Below, piece by piece: positions 23,669 through 30,785 of a stretch of 33,171 bases of DNA; the stretch's first letter is position 1; each line of letters opens with the position of its first letter. The DNA lies in assembly GCF_902859875.1 (NCBI RefSeq), contig NZ_CADIKF010000072.1, positions 1 through 33,171 of the forward strand, read 5' to 3'. Both the position numbers and the translations under genes were made by a program. This DNA is from Paraburkholderia solisilvae (GTDB taxonomy: Bacteria; Pseudomonadota; Gammaproteobacteria; Burkholderiales; Burkholderiaceae). The notes beneath the pieces are model-generated. The model did no database searches, had not been told where the DNA came from, and saw nothing but the letters and a program-made list of their open reading frames with translations.

Positions 23669-24514
23669 ATGCTCAGTTATCGACACGCTTTTCATGCGGG
23701 CAATCACGCCGACGTTCTGAAACACGCGATCCTCGTTCAGTTGCTCGACTATCTCAGCCAGAAAGACAAGGCGTACTGGTATATCGATACCCACGCCGGC
23801 GCCGGCGTGTATGCGCTGCAGGAAGGCTTCGCGGCCAAATCCGCGGAGTCCGCAAGCGGCATTGTGAAGCTGTGGAAGCGCAACGATCTGCCGCCGGTGC
23901 TCGCCGAGTATGTCGAGGAAGTGTCCGCGATCAATCCGGACGGCGAGCTTCGTTACTATCCCGGCTCGCCTTACCTTGCGTGGCGTTCAATGCGCGCACA
24001 GGACAGAATGCGTCTGTTCGAACTGCATAGCACCGAAATCGACGTGCTTCGCCATAATTTCCGCGATGCCGGCAGGCGGGCCATGCTCTTCGCAGGCGAC
24101 GGACTCGAAGGCATCAAGCCACTGCTGCCGCCGGCGTCAAGACGCGCGCTCGTGCTAATCGACCCGTCATACGAAGACAAACGCGACTACGCGCGCACGC
24201 TGAGCTGTCTTGAAGACGCCTTGAAGCGCTTCGCCACCGGCACCTATGCGGTGTGGTATCCGCAGGTTTCGCGCCCCGAGTCGCAGCGGTTTGCGGATCA
24301 GCTCAAGCGCCTGCAGGAAAAAAACTGGCTGCATGTATCGCTGACCGTGTCCAGTCCGCCGGCCGACGGATTCGGGCTATTCGGCAGCGGCATGTTCATC
24401 CTGAATCCGCCCTATACGCTACCGAAAGCGATGAAGGACACCATGCCCTGGCTTGTCGAAGCGCTCGGGCAAGACAAGGCGGCGCAGTTCAAGGTCGAGT
24501 TCCGGCTGGATTGA
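23669..24514 (+). CDS. rlmJ: 23S rRNA (adenine2030-N6)-methyltransferase RlmJ
   Basis: The protein has 281 residues and fits RlmJ (formerly YhiR). It begins MLSYRHAFHAGNHADVLKHA, the family hallmark, and the methyltransferase motif IV is D165-P-S-Y168 in LVLIDPSYEDK. E. coli has DPPY at this place, so the serine is a small variation. THAGAGVY (41-48) corresponds to the SAM-binding region. The open frame extends to 23525, but the ATG at 23669 gives the conserved start. A TACAAT at 23562-23567 could be a -10 element. It methylates one adenine of 23S rRNA. Confidence 0.95.
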   Translation: MLSYRHAFHAGNHADVLKHAILVQLLDYLSQKDKAYWYIDTHAGAGVYALQEGFAAKSAESASGIVKLWKRNDLPPVLAEYVEEVSAINPDGELRYYPGSPYLAWRSMRAQDRMRLFELHSTEIDVLRHNFRDAGRRAMLFAGDGLEGIKPLLPPASRRALVLIDPSYEDKRDYARTLSCLEDALKRFATGTYAVWYPQVSRPESQRFADQLKRLQEKNWLHVSLTVSSPPADGFGLFGSGMFILNPPYTLPKAMKDTMPWLVEALGQDKAAQFKVEFRLD

Positions 24515-24561
24515 GCGGCCGTCGAACCGGTTACCGCGCGCCGTTTATTACGCTTTTCGCG

Positions 24562-24939
24562 CTATTGCGGCGGCCGGGGTTGCGGAGCGGGACGCGGAGG
24601 TTGTGGATGCGGCCCGCCCGAATGCGGCGGCTGTCCGCCGTTCCCACCGTTGGTAGGCAGATTGATATACGGCGCCACGTAGATTGGCGTCGATGAATTG
24701 TAAGGCGAGGGCGCCAGTTGTTCGGGCTGGGCAGGAGGTGCGGCCTGCACGATCGGCTGACTGGAAAGCGGCGCGTTTTGCAGCACGATGCCGCTTTGGC
24801 CATCGTTGATGCCATGTTGTGTGTCGAGAATCAATGGCTGTCCGCCCGCGGCAAACGCGGTCGAAACGGCAAAAACCGATGCCACTAAAACGGACGCCGC
24901 AGCGGCGGTCGTGAAACGAGTCGAACGGACCTTGAACAT
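24562..24939 (-). CDS. Exported proline-rich protein of unknown function
   Basis: This 125-residue protein has a signal peptide at about 1-31 (MFKVRSTRFTTAAAASVLVA then VFAVSTAFA before AGGQ). The mature part is short and low in complexity, with APPAQPEQLAP in the middle and a Gly/Pro/His-rich tail (GGNGGQPPHSGGPHPQPPRP). No domain is recognised. It would be a periplasmic or surface protein. There is no strong ribosome binding site before the ATG at 24939. It converges with rlmJ, with 47 bases between the stops. The proline-rich, gene-like composition could in part be due to GC bias, but the signal peptide argues for a real gene. Confidence 0.6.
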   Translation of the reverse strand: MFKVRSTRFTTAAAASVLVASVFAVSTAFAAGGQPLILDTQHGINDGQSGIVLQNAPLSSQPIVQAAPPAQPEQLAPSPYNSSTPIYVAPYINLPTNGGNGGQPPHSGGPHPQPPRPAPQPRPPQ

Positions 24940-25060
24940 GATGAGCGGGTCAGGTTAAGGGTCAACGGCAAGGATAAACGCCAACATACAAAAAGCGCTT
25001 TACCTTACCGTAGTGGCAACGTTCAGACTAGCAATTATTGGTGTACGGGTGCCGGAAATG

Positions 25061-25088
25061 AAAAAGCCCCGCTGGTGCGGGGCTTTTT
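25061..25088 (-). terminator. Terminator after the DUF3563 gene
   Basis: AAAAAGCCCCGC (25061-25072) and GCGGGGCTTTTT (25077-25088) form a perfect 12-bp stem with the loop TGGT. The flanks allow termination in both directions. The gene that ends nearest is the DUF3563 gene, 34 bases to the right. Confidence 0.9.
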
Positions 25089-25122
25089 ATTGGCAGCGGC
25101 GATGGCGCCGCCGACTACCGGC

Positions 25123-25269
25123 TTACAGCGAATAGCCGTTGGATTCGAGTTCGCGAATCCGCTGTTCGAGCTGAACGATATCCGTCGACTCAGCGAGATA
25201 CGCTTCGCGGCGGCTTTGTTCTGCGGTTTCGAACCAGTTGCTCAGTTTTTCGACGACATACGCAATCAT
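25123..25269 (-). CDS. DUF3563 family small protein
   Basis: The product has 48 residues: MIAYVVEKLSNWFETAEQ, then SRREAYLAESTDIVQLEQ, then RIRELESNGYSL. It matches the DUF3563 pattern known in Burkholderiales, with a conserved N-terminal NWFE helix, the RREAYLA motif and a C-terminal amphipathic helix ending LESNG. The function is unknown. GGAG lies six bases before the ATG at 25269. A TATAAT lies about 75 bases upstream and a strong terminator follows, so this is a complete one-gene unit. It is too short for most gene-length cut-offs. Confidence 0.85.
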   Translation of the reverse strand: MIAYVVEKLSNWFETAEQSRREAYLAESTDIVQLEQRIRELESNGYSL

Positions 25270-25332
25270 GATGTACTCCAAGGATCAGATGAATCCCCGG
25301 TGGATTGGACATCAGGGATTTCCCGTAAAAGG

Positions 25333-25350
25333 GTTAACCCGCATTATAGT
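25333..25350 (-). promoter_or_regulatory. Candidate promoter of the DUF3563 gene with GGGTTAACCC palindrome
   Basis: On the minus strand a consensus TATAAT occupies 25350-25345, with no clear -35. Just after it, at about the expected transcription start, lies the perfect 10-bp palindrome GGGTTAACCC (25333-25342). It could be an operator. A chance palindrome of this size is possible. Confidence 0.45.
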
Positions 25351-25549
25351 CATCCATTGCCCATGCGCCAGTGAAATGCCTGAATCCGGTGCATTCCGGT
25401 TTGGAATGGTGCGCGATTTTCGTCAGAGCAAACGGTTGATTCAAAACTGTCTTTTTAAGAATCACTGCCAACGCGCGGGATGTTGTCCGCCCATTAGCAC
25501 CAAATTGGTGCCAATCGTGGCACCAGATCGCGATCAAGCGTCGCTGTTA

Positions 25550-25981
25550 TCAACTGACTTCGTCGCGACACCCATTGCAGTCCGATATGGGGTCGCTCGC
25601 CGCGAGCCGCTCGATAATCGGGCAATCTGGCCGGTCGTCTCCGTGACAGTGTTGAGCAAGATGAGCAAGCGTGTCGCGCATCTCGGTCAACTCGGCAATG
25701 CGCCGGTCGAGCTCCGTCACGTGCTCGAGCGCGATCACCTTGACCTCGGCACTCGCGCGGGAACGGTCGTGCCACAGCGCGAGCAGGCGGCGAATATCGT
25801 CGACGAGAAAACCCAGGCGCCTCGCCTGCCGGATAAAGCGCAGCGAATGAACCTCCTGCGTTCCGTACACGCGATATCCGGCCGCCGTACGCTCTCTCGC
25901 CGCCAGCAGGCCGACGCTTTCATAGTAGCGGATCATTTTCGCCGTCACACCCGACGCGCGTGCCGCTTCGCCAATATTCAT
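25550..25981 (-). CDS. cueR: Copper-responsive MerR-family regulator CueR
   Basis: The 143-residue protein has a MerR winged helix-turn-helix at about residues 1-70 (MNIGEAARASGVTAKMIRYY and RTAAGYRVYG), a dimerisation helix and the metal loop. The loop cysteines C112 and C120 (HCHGDDRPDC) have the eight-residue spacing of Cu(I)-sensing CueR. A further C-terminal DCNGC motif is also typical of CueR. It turns on copper-efflux genes when Cu(I) binds. It is divergent from copZ, with a MerR-type dyad between them. The copper-exporting ATPase CopA that often accompanies these genes is not in the window. Confidence 0.93.
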   Translation of the reverse strand: MNIGEAARASGVTAKMIRYYESVGLLAARERTAAGYRVYGTQEVHSLRFIRQARRLGFLVDDIRRLLALWHDRSRASAEVKVIALEHVTELDRRIAELTEMRDTLAHLAQHCHGDDRPDCPIIERLAASDPISDCNGCRDEVS

Positions 25982-26026
25982 GTCGCTTGCCCCTCGTTGA
26001 TCACCGTGCGCCGTCCGATCCTACAC

Positions 26027-26043
26027 CTTCCCATGTTGGGAAG
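26027..26043. promoter_or_regulatory. CueR-type operator between cueR and copZ
   Basis: CTTCCCA-TGT-TGGGAAG is a perfect dyad of the kind found in CueR-controlled promoters (CCTTCCC...GGGAAGG). MerR regulators act from within an over-long 19-bp promoter spacer. Leftward, a TAGGAT -10 (26023-26018) stands 19 bases from a poor -35 TCGGGC (26048-26043). Rightward, the flanking hexamers are CCTACA and CCGAGC and fit less well. The dyad may thus control cueR, copZ or both. Confidence 0.8.
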
Positions 26044-26116
26044 CCCGAGCTCGCAGTTGGGGATCAGCAGGCATAATCCAAACCATCTCAGCACCTTTTT
26101 GCAGAAGGAATCCGCA

Positions 26117-26326
26117 ATGACCATCGAATTCAACGTAGAGGGCATGAGCTGCCAGCATTGCGTGTCGGCCGTCACCGGCGCGATCCGCGAGCGCGACGCG
26201 ACAGCCCGCGTTCAGGTCGACCTTGCGGCAGGCAAAGTCGCCGTCGATTCGACCGCATCGGTCGAGATGCTGAAAGACGCGATCGACGACGCGGGCTATA
26301 CGGTCGTTGCCGTCGCGAATCAATGA
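26117..26326 (+). CDS. copZ: Copper chaperone CopZ (heavy-metal-associated domain)
   Basis: The 69-residue protein is a single HMA domain. The Cu(I)-binding motif is GMSCQHC with C12 and C15. The ferredoxin-like fold ends with DAGYTVVAV. CopZ carries Cu(I) in the cytoplasm to an efflux ATPase and to CueR/CopY regulators. The frame is open far upstream (25238), but AAGGA lies seven bases before the ATG at 26117, which gives the standard start MTIEFNVEGMSC. Its TGA overlaps the ATG of the next gene by four bases, so the two are translationally coupled. Confidence 0.94.
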   Translation: MTIEFNVEGMSCQHCVSAVTGAIRERDATARVQVDLAAGKVAVDSTASVEMLKDAIDDAGYTVVAVANQ

Positions 26327-27321
26327 GCGAAGGCCGGCGTAGGTTCAAAGTCGCTTTGATCGGCGCGTCTGGCCTGCTCGGCCGCGCGATTGCCGCGCAA
26401 CTGTCGCAACAGACAAGCTGGCAAATCGTGCAAACGGCGTTCGCGCATGCGCGCGCGCCGCAGATCGCGCTCGATATTCGCGATACGCAAGCGGTGACCC
26501 GCTTCGTCGATGCGGAAGCGCCGGACGCGGTTGTGATCGCGGCGGCCGAGCGCCGTCCGGACGTTTGCGAGAACAATCCGGCGCTCGCGCGCGCGTTGAA
26601 TGTCGACGCGGTGCGCGCGATTGCGAATGCGGCGCATCGGCATCGCGCGTGGGTACTGTCGATCTCGACCGATTACGTGTTCGATGGCACCCGGCCGCCC
26701 TATCGCCACGACGCGCCGCCGGCGCCGATCAATGCGTATGGCCGTAGCAAGCTGGAAGGCGAACAGGCACTCTTCGACTCGACTAGCAATGGTTGCGTGC
26801 TGCGCTTGCCGCTGCTGTACGGGCCGATCGTGAGCTGGCAGGAGTCGGCTGTCACGAGCCTTGTGCCGGCGATCGCAGCATCGGCATCTGAGCCTGTCCA
26901 GGCAGCCGCGCACCAACGCGACGATCTCGCACGTACGCATCGAGGCACACAGGCTGCCGTGATGGATGCATGGGCGACCCGCTATCCGACCTTCACGCCC
27001 GATGTCGCGTTCGTCGTCATGCAGATGCTCGAACGGCATGCACGCGGCGAACCGGTATGCGGCATCACACAATGGTCCGGCGATGAGCCGATGACGAAGT
27101 ACGACATCGCGCGGCGCCTTGCCGACGCGCTGCAAATCGACGCTCGACTCGCGCCGCAGTCCACGCCGGCGGATGCAACGCCGCGTCCGCGCGATTGCCA
27201 TCTGGATTCGGGCGTGCTCGAAGCGCTCGGCATTGGCCGCCGCACGCCGTTCGATGTCGCGATCCGGCAGGTGCTCGTCGATTTTCCGTGGCGAGGCGAG
27301 GCAGCGCGAAGCGGAGCATAG
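26323..27321 (+). CDS. RmlD-like NAD(P)-dependent sugar-nucleotide reductase family protein
   Basis: The protein has 332 residues and belongs to the extended SDR (atypical RmlD/MAT2B-like) group. The dinucleotide-binding motif GASGLLG is at about residues 14-20. STDYVFDG (115-122) is the family hallmark, and Y139 and K143 are the catalytic pair in YGRSK. The C-terminal 150 residues contain SGDEPMTKYDIARRLADAL, a typical end domain. It could be a dTDP-4-dehydrorhamnose reductase, but no other rml genes are nearby, so the exact substrate is open. The ATG at 26323 overlaps the copZ stop. Residues past about 290 look less conserved, and the stop is directly followed by a dnaE2 remnant. Confidence 0.8.
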   Translation: MSEGRRRFKVALIGASGLLGRAIAAQLSQQTSWQIVQTAFAHARAPQIALDIRDTQAVTRFVDAEAPDAVVIAAAERRPDVCENNPALARALNVDAVRAIANAAHRHRAWVLSISTDYVFDGTRPPYRHDAPPAPINAYGRSKLEGEQALFDSTSNGCVLRLPLLYGPIVSWQESAVTSLVPAIAASASEPVQAAAHQRDDLARTHRGTQAAVMDAWATRYPTFTPDVAFVVMQMLERHARGEPVCGITQWSGDEPMTKYDIARRLADALQIDARLAPQSTPADATPRPRDCHLDSGVLEALGIGRRTPFDVAIRQVLVDFPWRGEAARSGA

Positions 27322-27347
27322 CGTGCTCGAGTTCGGGCATCGTCGGT

Positions 27348-27450
27348 TCGAGCTGCTGGGATCGCAGTTGCTCGAACATCGGCTGATGTGGGCCGCGACG
27401 CTCAATACGTATCGCCATGGTGCAGGCTCGTGCTGTGGCGCGTGGCATCG
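27348..27450 (+). pseudogene. Inverted fragment of dnaE2
   Basis: A 73-bp segment (27348-27420) matches the reverse complement of 27792-27864 inside dnaE2 at 67 of 73 positions. Translated, it gives FELLGSQLLEHRLMWAATLN TYRHG-type sequence, against LELLRSQLLEHRLMPAATLN in DnaE2. Similarity fades after about 27450. The fragment lies on the plus strand just after the RmlD-like gene, with no start codon of its own. It is a remnant of a duplicated or rearranged dnaE2 segment. Confidence 0.8.
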
Positions 27451-27508
27451 GGTGTGACTGACGTGTCGGGCGTATTGGCCCCGTGTCCAACATATCAAAC
27501 ATAACCTC

Positions 27509-30500
27509 TCAGCAAAAATCCCGGCTCGTCGACTGCAACCCGCCGAGCAGATGCGACATATCAACAAGCCGATGCGCAACGAGGTGTCGCACTTCACCCT
27601 CCCGTTGCCAGACGCCGTACACCGCCAGCAGCGACGCGCCCAGCAGCTCCTTGCGCTGTGCCTCGACGAGCTTCGGCCATACGATCACGTTGACATTGCC
27701 GGTTTCGTCTTCGATCGTCACGAAGATCACGCCTTTCGCGGTCCCCGGCTGCTGTCGGACCGTCACGATGCCGCAGCCGCGCGCAAGCCGGCCATGGCGA
27801 TACGTGTTGAGCGTCGCAGCCGGCATCAGCCGATGTTCGAGCAACTGCGATCTCAACAGCTCGAGCGGATGGCGCCCGAGCGTCAGGCCCGCCGACCGGT
27901 AGTCCGCCACGATGTCCTGCGCCTCCGATGGCGCGCCCAGCGCAGGCGTCTCGTCACTGACCGCCGCGGCGGCCAGCAGGTCCTTGTCGGGCACCGCGGC
28001 GACCGACTGCCACAACGCCTCGCGTCGATTGCCGGAGAGCGTCGCAAGCGCGTTGGCGTCCGCCAGCACGTGCAGATCGTGGCGATTGAGCTGCGCGCGA
28101 TGCGCAAGATCATGCACGCTGTCGAACGGCCGCACCGCGCGTGAAATCTCGATGCGCTCCGCGGCGCCATCCTTCATCCCGCGCAACAGCGAAAGCCCGA
28201 GACGCACGGCCGGTCGTTCCGCGCCGTCGAGCATTTCAAGCGATGCGTTCCAGCCGCTCACCGTGACGTCGACCGGCAGCACCTTCACACCGTGGCGCTT
28301 TGCGTCCTGCACGAGCTGCGACGGTGAGTAAAACCCCATCGGCTGGCTGTTGAGCATCGCCGCGAGAAACGCTTCAGGCTCGTGGCGCTTCAGCCAGCTG
28401 CTCGTGTACACGAGCAGCGCAAAGCTTGCCGCGTGACTCTCCGGAAAACCGTATTCGCCAAAGCCCTCGATCTGCTCGAAGATCGCTTCGGCAAAGCTCC
28501 GCTCATAGCCGCGCTCCTGCATGCCGTTGACGATCCGGTCGTAGTACTTTTGCAGCCCGCCCTTGCGCTTCCATGCCGCCATCGCGCGGCGCAGCTGATC
28601 GGCTTCGCCGGCCGTGAAACCGGCCGCGATGATCGCGACCTGCATCACCTGCTCCTGGAAAATCGGCACGCCAAGCGTGCGGCCGAGCGCCGGGATCAGC
28701 TTATCGTTCGGGTACGTTGTGGGCTCGAGCCCTTGCCGCCGGCGCAAATACGGATGCACCGCACCGCCCTGGATCGGCCCGGGCCGCACGATCGCGACTT
28801 CGATAACGAGGTCGTAGAATTTTTTCGGCCGCAAGCGCGGCAACATGCTCATCTGTGCGCGCGATTCGATCTGGAACACGCCGACCGTATCGGCGCGCGA
28901 GATCATCTCGTACGTCTGCCCGTCTTCCAGCGGAATCGACTGCATTTCGAAGTCTTCGCCGCGCCGCTGCGCGACAAAATCGAGCGCACGGCGAATCGCC
29001 GACAGCATGCCGAGCGCAAGCACATCGACCTTCAGCAGACCCAACGATTCGAGATCGTCCTTGTCCCATTCGATCACCGAACGCTCCGGCATCGCCGCAT
29101 TCTCGACCGGCACGAGTCGCGTGAGCTTGCCGCGGCTGATCACGAAACCGCCGGAATGCTGTGACAGGTGCCGCGGAAAGTTGAGCAGTTGCGAGGCCAG
29201 TTTCGCCCACAGCTGAATGAGCGGCGTCTGCGGGTCGAGCCCGGACTCTTCGAAACGCGCGAGCAGATCGCGGCTCGAGTCGAACCAGTGATGCGACTTC
29301 GCCACCTTGTCGACAATCTGCGGATCGATGCCGAGCGCCTTGCCGGTTTCCCGCAACGCGCCGCGCGGCCGGTAAGTGGACACCGCCGCCGCGATCGCCG
29401 CGCGATCGCGGCCATATTTGTTGTAGATGTACTGAATGACTTCTTCTCGCCGCTGGTGCTCGAAGTCGACATCGATATCGGGCGGCTCGCCGCGCTCCTT
29501 CGAAATGAACCGCTCGAACAGCATATTGCTGCGCGCCGGATCCACTTCGGTGACGCCCAGGCAATAGCAGACTGCCGAGTTGGCCGCCGAACCGCGCCCC
29601 TGACACAGAATGTGCTGGCTGCGCGCGTAACGCACGATGTCGTAGACCGTCAGGAAGTACGGCTCGTATTCCAGTTCTTCGATCAGCGTCAGCTCGTGCT
29701 CGAGCTGACGCTGGACCTCGTATGGAATGCCCGACGGAAAACGCCCCCGCGCGCCCTGATACGTTTCATGCCGTAAATAAGCGGTCGGCGTGAAACCGGC
29801 GGGCACGAGTTCGTCCGGATATTCGTAGCGAAGACTGGCGAGCGAAAACGTGCAGCGCGCAAGCACGCTGATCGTCTCGCGCACCGTATGCTCGGGATAA
29901 AGATTGGCGATGCGCACTCGCGAACGCAAATGCTGCTCCGCATTCGGCGCAAGATCGTAACCGCATTCGTGAACCGGCTTGCCGACACGGATGGCCGTCA
30001 ACGTATCCTGCAACGGCTTGCGCGAGCGCACGTGCATCACCACATGGCCTAGCGCAACGACCGGCACCTGCAGGCGATCCGCGACATATTCGACCGAGCC
30101 GCGATGGATGTCATCCATCGCGCGCTGATGCAATACGAGGCCCACCCATGCGCGCTCGGGAAACGTCTCGTCGAGCCATTGGATTTGCGCTTCGAGCGCG
30201 TCTTCTCGCGCAGGGAACTCGGGCACCAGAATCGCCAGGCAATCGGGCATGCCGCGCAAATGCGCGTGATCGCGATCGGGCCGCGACAGATCGTGCGGCG
30301 TCAGCCGGTATTCGCCCTTCGGCGCACGCTTGCGCGCAAGCGTGATCAACTCCGACAGATTGCCGTAGCCCTCGCGGTTCTGTGCCAGCAGAATCAATCC
30401 GAAGGCCGGCGAACCGTCGGCATTGCGCAGCCGGAAATACGAACCGACGATGAGCGGCAGGCCCGTTTCCTTCGCCGCGACGTGCGCCCGCACGATGCCG

Positions 30501-30715
30501 GCCAGCGAACATTCATCGGTAATCGCAAGTCCCGCGTAACCGAGTTCTGCCGCGCGTTGCGCCAGTTCCTCCGCATGCGATGCACCGTGCAGAAACGTGA
30601 AATTGGAAAAGCAGAACAGCTCGGCATACGCCGGCAGCGTAAAAGACGCAGCGGACGGCTCGACGGAGGATGTGTCGACAGGTGGTGTCGCGGGCGGAAT
30701 GGAAGTGGGGGCCAT
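27509..30715 (-). CDS. dnaE2: Error-prone DNA polymerase DnaE2 (ImuC)
   Basis: The 1068-residue protein is a C-family polymerase subunit. An N-terminal PHP domain spans about 25-300 (AELFCFSNFTFLHGASHAEE at the start). The catalytic aspartates are in DIDVDF at about 412-416, preceded by the GRGSAANSAVCYCLG motif. The helix-hairpin-helix and OB regions follow, with GNVNVIVWP at about 1000. It differs from replicative DnaE by its shorter C-terminus and the DnaE2-specific end. With ImuA and ImuB it performs SOS-induced translesion synthesis. It starts at ATG 30715, 70 bases after imuB. An inverted fragment of its 3' part lies 90-160 bases beyond its stop. Confidence 0.96.
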   Translation of the reverse strand: MAPTSIPPATPPVDTSSVEPSAASFTLPAYAELFCFSNFTFLHGASHAEELAQRAAELGYAGLAITDECSLAGIVRAHVAAKETGLPLIVGSYFRLRNADGSPAFGLILLAQNREGYGNLSELITLARKRAPKGEYRLTPHDLSRPDRDHAHLRGMPDCLAILVPEFPAREDALEAQIQWLDETFPERAWVGLVLHQRAMDDIHRGSVEYVADRLQVPVVALGHVVMHVRSRKPLQDTLTAIRVGKPVHECGYDLAPNAEQHLRSRVRIANLYPEHTVRETISVLARCTFSLASLRYEYPDELVPAGFTPTAYLRHETYQGARGRFPSGIPYEVQRQLEHELTLIEELEYEPYFLTVYDIVRYARSQHILCQGRGSAANSAVCYCLGVTEVDPARSNMLFERFISKERGEPPDIDVDFEHQRREEVIQYIYNKYGRDRAAIAAAVSTYRPRGALRETGKALGIDPQIVDKVAKSHHWFDSSRDLLARFEESGLDPQTPLIQLWAKLASQLLNFPRHLSQHSGGFVISRGKLTRLVPVENAAMPERSVIEWDKDDLESLGLLKVDVLALGMLSAIRRALDFVAQRRGEDFEMQSIPLEDGQTYEMISRADTVGVFQIESRAQMSMLPRLRPKKFYDLVIEVAIVRPGPIQGGAVHPYLRRRQGLEPTTYPNDKLIPALGRTLGVPIFQEQVMQVAIIAAGFTAGEADQLRRAMAAWKRKGGLQKYYDRIVNGMQERGYERSFAEAIFEQIEGFGEYGFPESHAASFALLVYTSSWLKRHEPEAFLAAMLNSQPMGFYSPSQLVQDAKRHGVKVLPVDVTVSGWNASLEMLDGAERPAVRLGLSLLRGMKDGAAERIEISRAVRPFDSVHDLAHRAQLNRHDLHVLADANALATLSGNRREALWQSVAAVPDKDLLAAAAVSDETPALGAPSEAQDIVADYRSAGLTLGRHPLELLRSQLLEHRLMPAATLNTYRHGRLARGCGIVTVRQQPGTAKGVIFVTIEDETGNVNVIVWPKLVEAQRKELLGASLLAVYGVWQREGEVRHLVAHRLVDMSHLLGGLQSTSRDFC

Positions 30716-30785
30716 GGTCCGTGTGTTCCCGTTGCGGGTGTGCTGTTTGTGCGCCGTTTATGCGCCGCTTGTCCGCGATGGCCGG

